Of a stretch of 64,000 nt of DNA, positions 8,757 through 16,460 are shown one piece after another. The notes beneath the pieces are model-generated. The model saw only the letters and a list, made by a program, of their open reading frames with translations. It had not been told where the DNA came from and did not search any database. The translations under genes and the position numbers were made by a program. Source of the DNA: Aquisalimonas sp007126095 (GTDB taxonomy: Bacteria > Pseudomonadota > Gammaproteobacteria > Nitrococcales > Aquisalimonadaceae); NCBI RefSeq assembly GCF_048323695.1, contig NZ_JBLWFT010000001.1:1-64000 (forward strand), read 5' to 3'. The first letter of the stretch is position 1, and every line of letters starts with the position of its first letter.

Positions 8757-9350
8757 TCAGTGGTTATCCCTTTCTTCCGCATGCCCACGATACTCACCCA
8801 GCCGCGCATCCAGTTCCGACAGCCACTGGGCGTCCACGAACGACTTCAGAATCCGCCGCACCTCGAACTGCCCCTCCTGGCCACGCAGGCGGCGGAGAAA
8901 GCCGAGTTCCACCACGCGATTGATGTCGCTGTCGATGCGATTGGTGAGCTTCACTTCGTTGGCCGTATCCGGCAGGAACACGCGCACCAGGTCCACGATG
9001 GCGTCGCGGTGGAGGATGAGCCTGGGGTCGCCGCCGGTGGCGTCGTGTTCGGCGAGCTTTTTGCGCAACAGCGCCAGCAGCAGGCTGACCGGGTAGCTCA
9101 GTTGCCGCCGCGGGACCAGGCGGGGGAGTTCGGGCTCGTCCTCCCGGGGCTCGCGGTGGCGCAGGAAGGCGTAGCCCTCAGCTTCGTCGAGCATGAGCTC
9201 AAGCCCCAACACGCTCACGTGGTCGCGCACGCGCGCCTGGTGATCTAGCATGGCCTGCCAGTATTGCGGGTGCTGGTCCTGGTAGAGCACGCCCTTGAAC
9301 AGCGTGATGAGCATGGGCGAGAAGCGGTTGTCTGCTGCGGTCTCCGTCAT
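8757..9350 (-). CDS. jetB: Wadjet subunit JetB (DUF4194, MukE-like)
   Basis: 197 residues from the ATG at 9350, which overlaps the jetA stop (ATGA). Winged-helix-rich DUF4194 protein: FSPMLITLFKGVLY at the N-terminus, then TNRIDSDINRVVELGFLRRL in the central winged helix. By analogy with MukE it bridges the kleisin JetA and the JetC heads. A start at 9422 is possible but lies inside jetA and adds an unconserved Pro/Arg-rich leader. Confidence 0.9.
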   Translation of the reverse strand: MTETAADNRFSPMLITLFKGVLYQDQHPQYWQAMLDHQARVRDHVSVLGLELMLDEAEGYAFLRHREPREDEPELPRLVPRRQLSYPVSLLLALLRKKLAEHDATGGDPRLILHRDAIVDLVRVFLPDTANEVKLTNRIDSDINRVVELGFLRRLRGQEGQFEVRRILKSFVDAQWLSELDARLGEYRGHAEERDNH

Positions 9351-10807
9351 GGTACTGCACTCCGTGTGAAGATCACCAGGGGCACCCGGGCGCGGCGCAG
9401 GGTGCCTTCGCTGTCCAGCCACTCCACGGCCTGTTCGCGACCTTCCTGAATGGTGGCTGCGGCGTCGTCGGTGGCGACGCTGATGTAGGTGACCAGCTCG
9501 GCCAGGCCCTGCTCGAGCGGGTAAGCGTCCACCAGGTCGGCCAGGCTGATCTGGTCCTGAGTCTGTAGGGCGTGGCGGATTTGGCCGCGCAGGCGGTCTC
9601 GGTCCACGTAGGCCTGCTCGAACAGGGCGTCGGTGGCCACCGTCTCTTCGCCGGCCAGCAGCGTTTCAGACTGGATCACCGGCTTGATCGGCGGGGTGAA
9701 CAGCCGTCGCTCCATGGCCAGCTCCGCCTGCGGTGCAGGTTCGTCGACGGGCATGGTGAGGTCCGGCATGTCCTCGCGCACGGCCAGGGCGTGCTGTTCC
9801 ACCTCGCGGATGAGCGTCATGATGCGACGATCCTCCAGCCACGCCTGGTCGTCCAGGTAGCGGCGCAACTGCTCGGACAGCCGCGCCACGGTGCGCTGGG
9901 TGCTTTCGCCGGCGGCAAGCCAGTCGTAGTGTATGCGGCGCAGGCGCGCGTCCGGTTCCAGTTCGGCAACGGGCTCCAGCCCGAGGGAGCGTTCCAGCAG
10001 CTCGGTGAACTCCTCCTGCTGCGCCGGGGACATGAGGAAATCCCAGAAGGCCCGGAAGCTGCGGCCCTGGTCGGAGTCGGTGATGGCGTCGCGCTCGCCG
10101 AGCACCTCCGCGAGGATGTCGCCCTTGTTGCCCTCCCAGGTGGTTATGCGCTCGCGCACCTGGCGGTCCAGCTCGCGGAAATTCTGCTCCACCTGGCGGA
10201 AGTCGCCCAGCAGGCCGCGGGCGGTGGATTCCATTTGCAGGAAGCGCTCCCGGAGCTGAGTGTCGTCCATGAAGGCCATGTGCCCGGCGCGGATCTCGTC
10301 GATCTCCGCGTCGATGGCGTCGCGCTTTGTCTCCAGATCCCGGATGCGGGCCTCCGGGTCGGTTTCGGCACCCTGGACGATCTGGTGCAGAAGGTCGAAG
10401 ACCAGTTTGAGCCGTGATTCGGCACCGATGAACGCTTGCTGCTCCAGCCCGGCGATCCACTGGATGGCGCGTTCCGTGGCTGGGGTGAGGTCGTAGTGGG
10501 GTTCATCGCTGTTGGCCGGGAAGTATTTCCGCAGCCAGGCGCGGTCGTCGCCGGACCAGTCGCTAAGGTACTCCAGCGCGGGTTTGGGGAACGCGTCCTC
10601 GCCCAGTTCGTCGCGAAGCCGGAACAGGGTGTCGTCGAGCCGTGTAGCCACGTCCTGCTCCGGCAGGCTGCGCACGTTGGGCACGATGAAGCTCTGATAG
10701 AGGAAACCGATGATCAGCGGCGCGTGGTCGGCCAGTAGCAGTCGCCAGGCGGGGTGTTTGCGGCGCAGGGTTTCAAGGTACGCGTAGTCCAAGATGTGAC
10801 GGCTCAC
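9347..10807 (-). CDS. jetA: Wadjet subunit JetA (DUF3375, kleisin)
   Basis: 486 residues from a GTG at 10807; the protein starts VSRHILDYAYLETLRRKHPAW, a typical DUF3375 beginning, and matches the family length. The middle (about 130-230) is charged and helical, consistent with a kleisin neck. It is the first gene of the jetABC(vapBC)D run. The reading frame stays open for 940 nt further upstream, but that part is antisense to other features and shows no JetA features. The ribosome site before the GTG is weak, so the start is less certain than the identity. Confidence 0.9.
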   Translation of the reverse strand: MSRHILDYAYLETLRRKHPAWRLLLADHAPLIIGFLYQSFIVPNVRSLPEQDVATRLDDTLFRLRDELGEDAFPKPALEYLSDWSGDDRAWLRKYFPANSDEPHYDLTPATERAIQWIAGLEQQAFIGAESRLKLVFDLLHQIVQGAETDPEARIRDLETKRDAIDAEIDEIRAGHMAFMDDTQLRERFLQMESTARGLLGDFRQVEQNFRELDRQVRERITTWEGNKGDILAEVLGERDAITDSDQGRSFRAFWDFLMSPAQQEEFTELLERSLGLEPVAELEPDARLRRIHYDWLAAGESTQRTVARLSEQLRRYLDDQAWLEDRRIMTLIREVEQHALAVREDMPDLTMPVDEPAPQAELAMERRLFTPPIKPVIQSETLLAGEETVATDALFEQAYVDRDRLRGQIRHALQTQDQISLADLVDAYPLEQGLAELVTYISVATDDAAATIQEGREQAVEWLDSEGTLRRARVPLVIFTRSAVP

Positions 10808-11101
10808 GCGGCTTCGGGTTCGTGGTGTACGGTAGGGTGAACCCTCATGGGTTGCAACAGGGTGGCGGGCGTCCGCGCCGCTCCACCGCCCGTTTGCTTG
10901 AGCTGCACGAGCAGGTGACTGAGGAAACCTTGCTGAACCCTGATGCAGCCGGGCGGCCGCCGCGTCCTCAGGAGCCGAAGGTAACCGTGCAGGATCACGT
11001 GTCGGGCCGGGTAGTACATCATCCGCCCGCGGCGCATCCATACACCGACCCGTAGGGTGGACGTTCACGTCCACCATCACACCCGCAAACACCTCGCAGC
11101 C
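10808..11101. other. Intergenic region upstream of jetA
   Basis: Should carry the jetA promoter, but I see no convincing -35/-10 pair. A weak REP-like hairpin (GGTGAACCCTCATGGGTTGC, about 10836-10855) and a REP at 11051-11075 are present. A 77-codon open frame (10804-11037, minus strand) ends in GTGA overlap with the jetA start; its Arg/Pro-rich product looks non-coding. Confidence 0.5.
11051..11075 (+). repeat. REP-like hairpin, G-type, forward
   Basis: CGTAG head with the GGTGGACG/TTCA/CGTCCACC hairpin, between the dctP terminator and jetA. Confidence 0.85.
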
Positions 11102-11131
11102 AAAAAAAACGGCGGGCCACCCGGCCCGCCG
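11102..11131 (-). terminator. Intrinsic terminator of the TRAP binding-protein gene
   Basis: Perfect 9-bp stem CGGCGGGCC/GGCCCGCCG with a 4-nt loop (11110-11131), followed on the minus strand by eight T (11102-11109). It lies 30 bp past the stop of the gene at 11161-12219. Confidence 0.92.
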
Positions 11132-11160
11132 CTCTCTCGTGTCGCCTTTCCGGTAACGCC

Positions 11161-12219
11161 TTAAAGCTTCCCGGTGAGCTCCATGAACTCGTGGAGGATG
11201 TCGCCGACGCGGCCGGAGTATTCCGGATCGTCCTCGGAGACTTCGTCCACGACGTCCATGGTGTGTCGGCGCATCTCGCTGATGACTTCGTCGTCCATGT
11301 GGATGATCTCGCCGTCGTACTCGTCCACGAACTCCTGCATGAGCTGGAAGTCCTGGTGGCGGAACTTGGCGCTGGAATCGGCGCTGGTGGCGCGAATGGC
11401 ATCGTGCATGACGCGCTTGTGGTCTTCGCCCAGCTCGTTCCACTTGTTCATGTTGACGATCACTTCGCCGTTGGTGTGGCTCACCAGGTCCGGCTGCATG
11501 ATGTAGCTGTTCACTTCCTGCAGGTTCATGCCCCAGCCGGCTGCCACGCCGCCCCAGTGCACGCCGTCGGCGACGCCGGTCTGCAGGGCCTGGTAGAGCT
11601 CGCCGCCGTCGATGGCCACGGGCGCGGCGCCCATGCGCTGGAACACCCGTGCCGCCGTGCCGGTGGAGCGGATGTTGAAGCCTTCGAAGTCGGACACGCT
11701 CTGGATCGGCTCGCGTGCGTAAATGGCGATGCCGCCGGACGACCACGGGCCCACCTGGTAGACGCCATGGTTGGCGTAGGCTTCACGGATCACGTCCAGC
11801 GCACCCATCTCGTAGAAGAAGAAGTGCATCTCCTCGTGGCTCTCGAACGTGGCGAGGTTGCCGTTGAGGTGCCCGGCCACCGGGATCTCGCCGATCCAAT
11901 ACGACGGCCAGGTGAAGGCGCTGTCCAGCGTGCCGCGGCGCACCGCGCGCAGGGTGTCGCCGGTGGACACGACCGAGCCCGGGCGATGGGTCTCGATCTC
12001 CAGTTCGCCGTCCGTGGCTTCATAGACGCGGTTGGCCAGCTCCTGGAAAACCGCTTCGTAGTACCAGGTCCCCGTGGGCCAGTGAGTCTGCATCCGCCAT
12101 TTGAAGCTGTTGTTCGAGGCGATCACCGCCGGCGCGCCAATGGCGGCCGTGGCACCCGCCGTGGCGGCGGCACTGGTCTTGAGAAAATTACGGCGCGACA
12201 TGGATTTGTCTTGTGTCAT
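11161..12219 (-). CDS. dctP: TRAP transporter solute-binding protein (DctP family), orphan
   Basis: 352 residues. The N-terminus has a twin-arginine signal, SRRNFLKTSAAATAG (residues 8-22), so export is probably folded via Tat. The mature part is a DctP-type periplasmic receptor: FKWRMQTHWPTGTWYYEAV at the start, and GFNIRSTGTAARVFQRMGA with its conserved Arg in the carboxylate-binding region. GGAGGAG lies 8 nt before the ATG. No dctQ or dctM membrane gene is adjacent, and the gene has its own terminator, so it works with permeases encoded elsewhere or serves a sensor. Probable ligands are 2-oxo acids or other carboxylates. Confidence 0.9.
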   Translation of the reverse strand: MTQDKSMSRRNFLKTSAAATAGATAAIGAPAVIASNNSFKWRMQTHWPTGTWYYEAVFQELANRVYEATDGELEIETHRPGSVVSTGDTLRAVRRGTLDSAFTWPSYWIGEIPVAGHLNGNLATFESHEEMHFFFYEMGALDVIREAYANHGVYQVGPWSSGGIAIYAREPIQSVSDFEGFNIRSTGTAARVFQRMGAAPVAIDGGELYQALQTGVADGVHWGGVAAGWGMNLQEVNSYIMQPDLVSHTNGEVIVNMNKWNELGEDHKRVMHDAIRATSADSSAKFRHQDFQLMQEFVDEYDGEIIHMDDEVISEMRRHTMDVVDEVSEDDPEYSGRVGDILHEFMELTGKL

Positions 12220-12349
12220 TACGGCTTCTCCTCCGGCCTGCGAAGGCAGGCTTGGTTCTATTGAGCGTAAGAAAAACGCCGTTATCAAGCTACTGAGAAG
12301 CACGACAATGTCAAGCGTGGCGAGCTGGAGAGTCCAGCGGCCGTGTGGT

Positions 12350-12374
12350 GGTGGACCTGAAGGTCCACCCTACG
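12350..12374 (-). repeat. REP-like hairpin, C-type, reverse
   Basis: Reverse GGTGGACC-type hairpin followed by CCTACG. It faces two forward elements at 12399 and 12420. Confidence 0.85.
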
Positions 12375-12398
12375 ACTACTCGCCACCGCCCTCCCATC

Positions 12399-12416
12399 CG
12401 TAGGGTAGACCTTCAG
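12399..12416 (+). repeat. Truncated REP-like element, A-variant
   Basis: CGTAGGGTAGACCTTCAG: head, left arm and loop are present, but the right arm is missing where the next element begins. This looks like a recombination or insertion scar. Confidence 0.75.
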
Positions 12417-12419
12417 ACA

Positions 12420-12443
12420 GTAGGGTGGACCTTCAGGTCCACC
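12420..12443 (+). repeat. REP-like hairpin, C-type, forward
   Basis: GTAG head directly followed by the GGTGGACC/TTCA/GGTCCACC hairpin, abutting the truncated copy. Confidence 0.85.
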
Positions 12444-12532
12444 AAGCGGCCTACTGAGTCAAGCGCTGGCGCTTGCCGGGGTCGACACTCACCCTTACTG
12501 TAGGATCTACATATGATGAGCGACGGCAGGGA

Positions 12533-12943
12533 ATGGTGAGAGTGACACGGGACGATGCATTGATTGCGCGCCTGAGCAGGGCAATAGCCGGGAGCGACCT
12601 GGATGTGGCCTGCGTGTACCTTTACGGAAGCAGGGCCAGAGGAAACGAGCGGTCTGATAGCGACATAGACCTGGCAGTGCTGTTCCGTGACGTACAGCCA
12701 GCTCGCCTGGTAAGTCCTCTGAGCGGGTTGGCGGAGAGTGTCGAGCGGGCGACCGGTTTGACGGCGGATGTTATCGATATGGAGCACGCGCCAGTCGACC
12801 TGATCCACCGAATCCTCAGGGATGGCCACCTCATCGCAGACTACGCCCCCGCACGCCGGATTGCGTTCGAGGTTAACGCCCGCAACCAGTACTTCGACCT
12901 GTTGCCCTACCTTCAGGAATACCGCAAAGGAACTGCTGCGTGA
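12533..12943 (+). CDS. mntA: MntA-type nucleotidyltransferase antitoxin
   Basis: 136 residues. YGSRARG followed by SDSDIDL (about residues 30-47) is the GSx10DxD motif of minimal nucleotidyltransferases. In MntA/HepT modules this enzyme AMPylates a Tyr of the HEPN toxin and neutralises it. Downstream VIDMEHAPVDLIHRIL completes the fold. I chose the ATG at 12533 (CAGGGA before it) over one at 12473. Its stop overlaps a GTG start for hepT (GTGA). Confidence 0.9.
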   Translation: MVRVTRDDALIARLSRAIAGSDLDVACVYLYGSRARGNERSDSDIDLAVLFRDVQPARLVSPLSGLAESVERATGLTADVIDMEHAPVDLIHRILRDGHLIADYAPARRIAFEVNARNQYFDLLPYLQEYRKGTAA

Positions 12944-13349
12944 CTGATACGGCCCTTCTGCAGAAAAACTCGCGTTCATCGAGACCTGTGTCCGCGAGCT
13001 CAGAGAAATCGCCCGGCCGGAGCTTGTGGGTGCGGATCTGCGCGAAACCCGTTTTGTTGAACACACGCTGCAACTGGCGATCCAGGCGGCCCTGGATGCC
13101 GCGTCCCACGTCGTTTCATCCAGAAGGCTAGGGGAGCCGGAAACGAATCGCGCATTGTTCTCGCTCTTGCAGCGTCATGGCGTGATCGGTGCCGATCTCG
13201 CTCGTTCGCTGAGCGCCATGGCTGGATTCAGGAACATTGTGGTTCACGGTTACCAGGAGGTCGACACGAGGGTCGTGATCGATATCCTTGAGAATCACCT
13301 CGACGATTTAATCGCTTTCGTCCATGCGATCCGATCCCAGGCAAGTTGA
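12940..13349 (+). pseudogene. hepT: HepT HEPN toxin, frameshifted at an A5 run
   Basis: Translation from the GTG at 12940 gives VTDTALLQK and then leaves frame at five A (12964-12968). Adding one A, or a -1 slip, joins it to an open frame that continues LAFIETCVRELREIA and runs to 13349, giving a 136-residue HEPN protein, the usual HepT length. The RNIVVHGY block is the RNase motif Rx4-6H with the Tyr that MntA AMPylates. So the gene is complete apart from one base. Explanations: a real inactivating or phase-variable mutation, ribosomal slippage, or a sequencing error. A shortened product from GTG 13026 would lack the first helix. Confidence 0.8.
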
Positions 13350-13367
13350 GAGCCGTAGCCCCAAGCC

Positions 13368-13392
13368 CGTAGGGTAGACCTTCAGGTCTACC
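13368..13392 (+). repeat. REP-like hairpin, A-variant C-type, forward
   Basis: CGTAG head, stem GGTAGACC/GGTCTACC, loop TTCA. The G-to-A change in the left arm is matched by C-to-T in the right arm. Confidence 0.85.
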
Positions 13393-13410
13393 AGGCCACC
13401 TCAGGCAGGA

Positions 13411-13453
13411 ATCCGGCCCGGGGCTGGCAGGCCCCGAGCACCCCGGGTCGGAT
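13411..13453. terminator. Large hairpin between convergent hepT and YfaZ-like gene
   Basis: Arms ATCCGGCCCGGGG (13411-13423) and CCCCGGGTCGGAT (13441-13453) pair with one mismatch around a 17-nt loop. No T-tract follows on either strand. Its place between two convergent stops suggests a bidirectional transcript end. Confidence 0.55.
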
Positions 13454-13457
13454 TTGA

Positions 13458-14105
13458 TCAGTACCGGAAGCCGGCGCCGAAGTACATCACGTCGAACTCC
13501 ATTTCGGCTTCGCCGCCGCCGACGAGGTCGAAGTCTGCAGCGTAGTGGCGGTAGCCGAAATCGGCGTAAAACCGGCCGCGAACGGGAATCTCCACGCCCA
13601 CATCGAAGTAGGAACCGAATTCAGTGGCCGAACGCGCCGAGTTGTCGGCGCTGGCCCGCACGAGACTGACACCCAGGGAGCCGTAGATGCTGCCGCCACG
13701 CAGTGGTAGCTGGATCAAGTCAAACGGCACGTGTAGCCGCGCGGCCAGGTTCGCGCCACCGAAGCTGTCCGACGTCTGATCGGACTCACCGAGCATGTCG
13801 AGACCCGCCTTGAGGCTGAAGAAATTATTGAGCCGCTGGCCACCATGCGCCCACGCCGTGAGCTCACCGTCGTTATCCAGTTGCGGCGCGGTGCCGGATG
13901 CGTCCTCTAGGTCGACGATGGCGAAGCCGGCGGAGACGAAGTTATCCGCACCCATGGCCCGGTCGCTCAGGTTGAGCCAGCCTGGGTCCCCGTCGTCCGT
14001 GCCGGCCAGGGAGTCCAGGTCGATCTCCTGGGCGAGCGTTGCACCGGGCAGGGCCAGGGCGCTGGCCACAAACAGCGTGGTGATGTGCTTTTTCATTTTC
14101 ATCAT
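13458..14105 (-). CDS. YfaZ-like outer-membrane beta-barrel protein
   Basis: 215 residues. Signal peptide MKKHITTLFVASALALPGATLA ends at the AQ before EIDLDSL, then a beta-rich protein with alternating polar/hydrophobic strands and a C-terminal aromatic residue (GAGFRY), as in outer-membrane barrels. Overall layout resembles the YfaZ family, whose function is not established. Start at 14105 (or 14102); AAGGG lies about 11 nt upstream. It is transcribed toward hepT and separated by a hairpin. Confidence 0.7.
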   Translation of the reverse strand: MMKMKKHITTLFVASALALPGATLAQEIDLDSLAGTDDGDPGWLNLSDRAMGADNFVSAGFAIVDLEDASGTAPQLDNDGELTAWAHGGQRLNNFFSLKAGLDMLGESDQTSDSFGGANLAARLHVPFDLIQLPLRGGSIYGSLGVSLVRASADNSARSATEFGSYFDVGVEIPVRGRFYADFGYRHYAADFDLVGGGEAEMEFDVMYFGAGFRY

Positions 14106-14487
14106 GGGTGTATGCCCTTTTCTAGTTAAGATAAACAGGCACAACTTCCCCCCTTTCCGAAATCTTTGGGGTGATTCCGGATTCGCAATTACCGGCGTTT
14201 TCCATTGAAGAACGCGATCTGTGCGTGTAGGTGTGTTGTGCCACTTCCCGCGCTACTGAATGTTCTTTTAGCGGCTATTCACTGTCAATTCGCCCGATCC
14301 CGGGTTGTGAATGCTCTCTCACAACCGCGACAACGGGGTTGCATTCCGGATGCACCGCGTTCCATGCCGCATTCGTAGGGTAGACCTTCAGGTCTACCAC
14401 CCAATCCCATCAATTCCCCATCCCCCTTCTTCTCCCGCCACCAACCCCCTACAATCCCCCTGATCCCACGATCCCGGAGCCTCGCCC
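14106..14487. other. 382-bp intergenic region
   Basis: Contains the upstream region of the YfaZ-like gene, with AT-rich segments near 14140-14190 and 14255-14290. An 8-bp hairpin GGTTGTGA/TCACAACC (14303-14310 with 14319-14326) and a REP at 14374-14398 are present. A pyrimidine-rich stretch (14400-14465) precedes the hydrolase gene. No RNA gene recognised. Confidence 0.5.
14374..14398 (+). repeat. REP-like hairpin, A-variant C-type, forward
   Basis: CGTAG head plus the GGTAGACC/TTCA/GGTCTACC hairpin. Confidence 0.85.
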
Positions 14488-15318
14488 ATGCCGTACCTCA
14501 CCACCAACGGCTTCCAGTGCTGGTACGACCACCGCGTGGTGGACACCGCTGCGCCGACGGTGGTGTTCTGCAACGGCATCATGAGCACGCTGGAGGGCTG
14601 GGACCGGCAGCTTGAAGTCACGGATCGGCTGGGTTACAACGCGCTGCGGTTCGAGTATCGCGGGCAGTGGCGCTCCGAGTTGACGCGGCCGTGGCCGTGG
14701 ACGTTCGACACCCATGCCGACGATCTGCTCGCGCTGCTGGACGCCCTGGATATCCGCGGCGCCTGTCACGTGGTGGGCACCAGTTACGGCGGTTTCGTGG
14801 CCATGCGGTTTGCCGCGCGCCACGCTGCCCGCACCGAGAGCCTGATGGTGCTGACCACCGCCGCCCGTATCCGCCCGCTGCCGCAGCGGATCGTGACCAA
14901 CTGGCGCGCCTGGGCGGAGGCGGGCGATCTCCACGCCAAGTTCCATGGCATGATCCCGGATCTCTACTCCGAGGGCTTTCTGGCCCGCTTCGGCGAGCGG
15001 ATCAACGCAGGGATGGAGGCCACACGCGAGGGCGCGGAGGGCCTGGCGGATTTCTGCGAAGGGCAGGTGGCGCTGCACGACACCAGCTTCCGGGAGCTGG
15101 TGGACGGCGATGCGTTTGACGCCCTGGGGCGGATCCAGTGCCCCACCCTGGTGGTGGCCGCCGAGGCGGACCGGCTCTACCCGCCGGAGGACAACCGGGC
15201 CGTGGCCGACGCCATCCGCGATAGCCAGTTCGTGACTGTCCCTGGTGCCGGGCATGCGCTGGTAGTGGAACGCCCGCGGCTGGTGAACCTGCTCCTTGCC
15301 GGCCACCTGACGGTATGA
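14488..15318 (+). CDS. Alpha/beta-fold hydrolase
   Basis: 276 residues with the alpha/beta hydrolase signature: oxyanion region FCNGIMSTLEGW (27-38), nucleophile elbow GTSYGG with Ser about 95, a late acidic residue in AAEADRLYPPEDN (about 229) and the catalytic His in PGAGHAL (about 256). CGGAGCC lies about 8 nt before the ATG. It is followed 37 bp later by upp in the same direction, but the substrate cannot be inferred. Confidence 0.85.
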   Translation: MPYLTTNGFQCWYDHRVVDTAAPTVVFCNGIMSTLEGWDRQLEVTDRLGYNALRFEYRGQWRSELTRPWPWTFDTHADDLLALLDALDIRGACHVVGTSYGGFVAMRFAARHAARTESLMVLTTAARIRPLPQRIVTNWRAWAEAGDLHAKFHGMIPDLYSEGFLARFGERINAGMEATREGAEGLADFCEGQVALHDTSFRELVDGDAFDALGRIQCPTLVVAAEADRLYPPEDNRAVADAIRDSQFVTVPGAGHALVVERPRLVNLLLAGHLTV

Positions 15319-15355
15319 ACCAGACCCTGCAATCAACCAACAACAAGGCCGAGCC

Positions 15356-15988
15356 ATGACCGCAACCACCCATGTGATCGACCATCCGCTGGTGCAGCAC
15401 AAACTGAGCGTGCTGCGCATGAAGGAGACCTCAACCTCCAAGTTCCGCGAGATTCTGCGCGAGACGTCGCTGCTGCTCGGCTACGAGGTCACCCGCGACC
15501 TGCGACTGACCACCGTGCGCATCAATACCCCCCTGCAGTCCATGGACGCGCCCATGCTGGACGGCAAGAAGCTGTGCTTCGTGTCGATCCTGCGTGCGGG
15601 CGAGGGGCTGCTGGAGGGCATGCTCGATCTGGTGCCATCGGCGCGGGTCGGGCACGTGGGCCTGTACCGTGATCCGAAGACCCTGGAAGCGGTGGAGTAT
15701 TACTTCAAGATGCCCTCGCATCTGGACGAGCGCGAGGTGATCGTGGTGGACCCGATGCTCGCCACCGGCCACTCCGCCGTCGCCGCGATCACGGGCCTGA
15801 AGCAGGCCGGTGCAAAGCACATCCGGTTCGTCTGCCTGCTGGCAGCGCCGGAGGGCATTGCGGTGCTCCACGAGACCCACCCGGACGTGGACATCTACAC
15901 CGCCGCCGTGGATGAGGGGCTGAACGAAAAGGCCTACATCGTCCCCGGTCTGGGCGATGCGGGCGATCGCATCTACGGCACCAAGTGA
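15356..15988 (+). CDS. upp: Uracil phosphoribosyltransferase
   Basis: 210 residues, the normal length. It converts uracil and PRPP to UMP in pyrimidine salvage. The PRPP-binding loop VVDPMLATGHSA (about 128-139), the N-terminal HPLVQHKLS and the C-terminal GDAGDRIYGT, which contacts uracil, are all present. GCCGAGCC is the only purine-rich stretch before the ATG. It faces the methyltransferase gene with 19 bp between the two stops. Confidence 0.97.
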   Translation: MTATTHVIDHPLVQHKLSVLRMKETSTSKFREILRETSLLLGYEVTRDLRLTTVRINTPLQSMDAPMLDGKKLCFVSILRAGEGLLEGMLDLVPSARVGHVGLYRDPKTLEAVEYYFKMPSHLDEREVIVVDPMLATGHSAVAAITGLKQAGAKHIRFVCLLAAPEGIAVLHETHPDVDIYTAAVDEGLNEKAYIVPGLGDAGDRIYGTK

Positions 15989-16007
15989 GGCGCCCGGCGG
16001 ATAACGC

Positions 16008-16460
16008 CTAAAGCCACCGCCGGACCCGCCGGCGGTAGTCCCGGAACGCGTCGCCGAAGTGCTGCTCCAGTGCCGCTTCTTCCGGCCGGATCTGGAAGTG
16101 GTTGATGTAGAGCACGAACACCGGCAATAGCGCGAGCGTCAGCGGGTTGCCCAGGTACACGGCCCACGCCGCCAGCAGGACAAGGTCCGCAAGATAGATG
16201 GGGTTGCGGCTCCAGGCGAATGGCCCCGTGTTCACCAGGTGGCTGCTGTCCGCGGGGCGCATGGGGTTGATGGTGGTGCGGTGGCGGTGAAGGGCCCAGG
16301 CGGCCGCCACGGCGAGGGCGATGCCGGCGGTGGCCATGCCCATGGCCAGCCAGCCCATGCCGGGCAAGCTCAGCGTGAGCGCCGGGGTCCAGCGTGCCAC
16401 AAGCCACATGGCGGCGCCGACGAGCACCATGACCACGGGCGGCGGAATGCGCGCGTCCAT
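16008..16460 (-). CDS. Membrane methyltransferase of the ICMT/PEMT type
   Basis: 150 residues. Two or three hydrophobic helices occupy the first 60 residues, then the SAM-binding signature NTGPFAWSRNPIYLADL (about 77-93) and the C-terminal EEAALEQHFGDAFRDYRRRV typical of isoprenylcysteine or phospholipid methyltransferase-like proteins. Bacterial members methylate small or lipid substrates and are rarely characterised. The start shares one base with the MFS gene stop (TGATG), so both are co-translated. Confidence 0.85.
   Translation of the reverse strand: MDARIPPPVVMVLVGAAMWLVARWTPALTLSLPGMGWLAMGMATAGIALAVAAAWALHRHRTTINPMRPADSSHLVNTGPFAWSRNPIYLADLVLLAAWAVYLGNPLTLALLPVFVLYINHFQIRPEEAALEQHFGDAFRDYRRRVRRWL

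Larger units (their letters stand above)
12220..12532. other. Intergenic region with a REP cluster
   Basis: Holds the dctP promoter region (a less GC-rich stretch at 12260-12320), three REP-like elements (12350-12443) and, just before mntA, TGTAG/CTACA (12499-12511) overlapping a possible -10 TAGGAT. Confidence 0.55.

Noticed and set aside
6323..8923. 866-codon open frame on the plus strand
   Set aside because: Lies antisense to jetC; its Leu/Gly/Val-rich, repetitive product is what GC-rich third positions give. JetC has Walker and signature motifs in the other strand.
10804..11037. Small gene coupled to jetA by GTGA overlap
   Set aside because: The overlap is suggestive, but the Arg/Pro-rich product has no fold-like pattern and part derives from REP-like sequence.
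9347..11746. Much longer JetA (799 codons)
   Set aside because: The extra N-terminal part is antisense to dctP and REP sequence and shows no JetA features; the GTG at 10807 gives family length.
12961..12970. Programmed -1 frameshift site in hepT as an established feature
   Set aside because: GAAAAAC is only part of a slippery heptamer, and no stimulatory stem was found; mutation or sequencing error is equally likely.
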